From Bdellovibrionales bacterium (GTDB lineage: Bacteria; Bdellovibrionota; Bacteriovoracia; Bacteriovoracales; Bacteriovoracaceae), in NCBI GenBank assembly GCA_018646675.1, contig JABGUH010000015.1, positions 1 through 64,000 of the forward strand: a stretch of 64,000 bases of DNA, given 5' to 3'. Of this stretch, positions 63,264 through 64,000 are shown piece by piece; within the stretch, counting starts at the first letter, position 1, and each line of letters starts with the position of its first letter. The notes beneath the pieces were generated by a model, which searched no databases, had not been told where the DNA came from, and saw only the letters and a list, made by a program, of their open reading frames with translations. The translations under genes were made by a program, and so were the position numbers.

Positions 63264-64000
63264 ATGATGAATATCATCGGTGTTTTAGGTGGCAGTGGTC
63301 TCTATCAACTTGATCAATTAGATCAAATTGAGGAGTTGTCCATTGAGACTCCTTTTGGGTCACCGTCTGACCAACTGATTAAAGGGGTGATAGATGACCA
63401 ACAGGTAATCTTTCTGGCCCGTCACGGTCAGGGCCATAAAATCCTGCCGAGTGAAATCAACTATCGTGCCAATATCTATGCTCTAAAATCCTTGGGAGTA
63501 ACTACTATTCTCTCTGTCGGTGCCGTAGGTTCACTTAATGCTAAATTCGCTCCAGGTAGTTTCGTTTTACCCGACCAATTTATCGATCTTGCTCATGGCC
63601 GTACCAACACATTTTTTGGTGCAGGGGTAGTGGCCCATCCTTCAATGGCCCATCCTACCTGTCCACTAATACCGCCCAATATTTTAAGTGCTACCACTGG
63701 CAGCTCTCTGCAATCAGCTGTAACTATCCATCAAGGTGGAACATATCTTACGATTGCTGGCCCTCACTTCTCTTCATTGGCTGAGTCAAAACTCTATCGC
63801 AGTTGGGAGGCAGATCTTATTGGTATGACTGCCGCCACCGAAGCTAAACTGGCACGTGAAGCCGAGATCTGCTATCAACCAATCTCGATTGTAACTGACT
63901 ATGACTGTTGGTCCCAAGATGAGGATATTGTCTCCGCCAATTCGGCAGTGGAAGTGTTAATGGAGAAAATACCATTAACCAGAGAGTTGTTAGTTGCTGC
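63264..64000 (+). CDS. mtnP: S-methyl-5'-thioadenosine phosphorylase (cut by right edge)
   Basis: Phosphorolyses 5'-modified adenosines such as MTA to adenine and the 5-modified ribose-1-phosphate. At least 245 residues before the window ends. Motifs: IIGVLGGSGLY, ETPFGSPSD, LARHGQGHKILPSEINYRANIYALKSLG, SVGAVGSLNAKFAPG, FIDLAHGRTNTFFG, IAGPHFSSLAESKLYRSW, IGMTAATEAKLAREAEICY and VTDYDCW, as in MtnP. Tandem ATGs at 63264 and 63267 follow AAGGGG. In an arsenic operon the likely substrate is an arsenic-modified 5'-deoxyadenosine analogous to MTA; in other contexts it would be plain MTA salvage. Confidence 0.93.
   Translation, partial: MMNIIGVLGGSGLYQLDQLDQIEELSIETPFGSPSDQLIKGVIDDQQVIFLARHGQGHKILPSEINYRANIYALKSLGVTTILSVGAVGSLNAKFAPGSFVLPDQFIDLAHGRTNTFFGAGVVAHPSMAHPTCPLIPPNILSATTGSSLQSAVTIHQGGTYLTIAGPHFSSLAESKLYRSWEADLIGMTAATEAKLAREAEICYQPISIVTDYDCWSQDEDIVSANSAVEVLMEKIPLTRELLVA

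Overview
The window reads as chromosomal DNA of a Gram-negative (diderm) bacterium of moderate G+C. Lnt, lipobox-bearing lipoproteins and many predicted periplasmic proteins imply an outer membrane. A Hanks-type Ser/Thr kinase, an FHA-GGDEF protein built like Bdellovibrio DgcB, a receiver/HD-GYP protein, a KKKVA-repeat SWIB protein and a fused PutA point to the Bdellovibrionota or another former deltaproteobacterial lineage. That placement is inference from gene content, not from a marker tree.

Layout. 1-272: end of an ISL3-type transposase and a tandem-duplicated presumed IS end, next to the tmRNA gene (273-645, minus). 0.75-7.2 kb: lnt, a zinc-ribbon protein with a probably leaderless mRNA, a secreted subtilase, a DksA-family protein and a Ser/Thr kinase. 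7.3-13.6 kb, all minus: an Nramp-type transporter coupled to a separate MgtE-N/CBS regulatory protein, then miaA, mutL and an FHA-diguanylate cyclase. 13.7-22.3 kb: two acyl-CoA dehydrogenases, several unrecognised proteins, a periplasmic EEP-fold enzyme, a DUF1624 membrane protein, a GNAT and the SWIB protein. 22.4-27.5 kb: putA followed directly by proC. 27.7-34.9 kb: surface or secreted proteins (one strongly repetitive), a chemoreceptor, a hydrolase. 35-40.2 kb: glutamate dehydrogenase and a double-receiver/PEP-synthase-like fusion. 40.3-44.8 kb: a five-gene [NiFe]-hydrogenase operon of the group 3b (sulfhydrogenase) type with its maturation protease. 44.8-57.9 kb: nadE, trmFO, an EamA transporter, a UDP-xylose synthase-like enzyme, a GDPD, a hybrid histidine kinase, a lipoprotein, cystathionine beta-synthase, pyrE, gltA and lplA. 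58-59.3 kb: a receiver-HD-GYP gene split by a one-base frameshift. 59.4-64 kb: an arsenic locus with a TIGR04283-like glycosyltransferase, a PiT phosphate-transporter remnant, arsM, a DUF547 protein, a radical SAM protein and an MTA phosphorylase running off the right edge.

How it fits together. Central metabolism favours amino-acid use: proline to glutamate (PutA), glutamate/2-oxoglutarate (Gdh), branched-chain acyl-CoA oxidation, and citrate synthase beside lipoate ligase. The hydrogenase would exchange H2 with NAD(P)H. The most unusual block is the arsenic locus at the right end, whose gene content matches organoarsenical (arsenosugar-like) synthesis but whose radical SAM enzyme is not the canonical ArsS. 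Regulation leans on second messengers (diguanylate cyclase, HD-GYP), Ser/Thr phosphorylation and two-component receivers.
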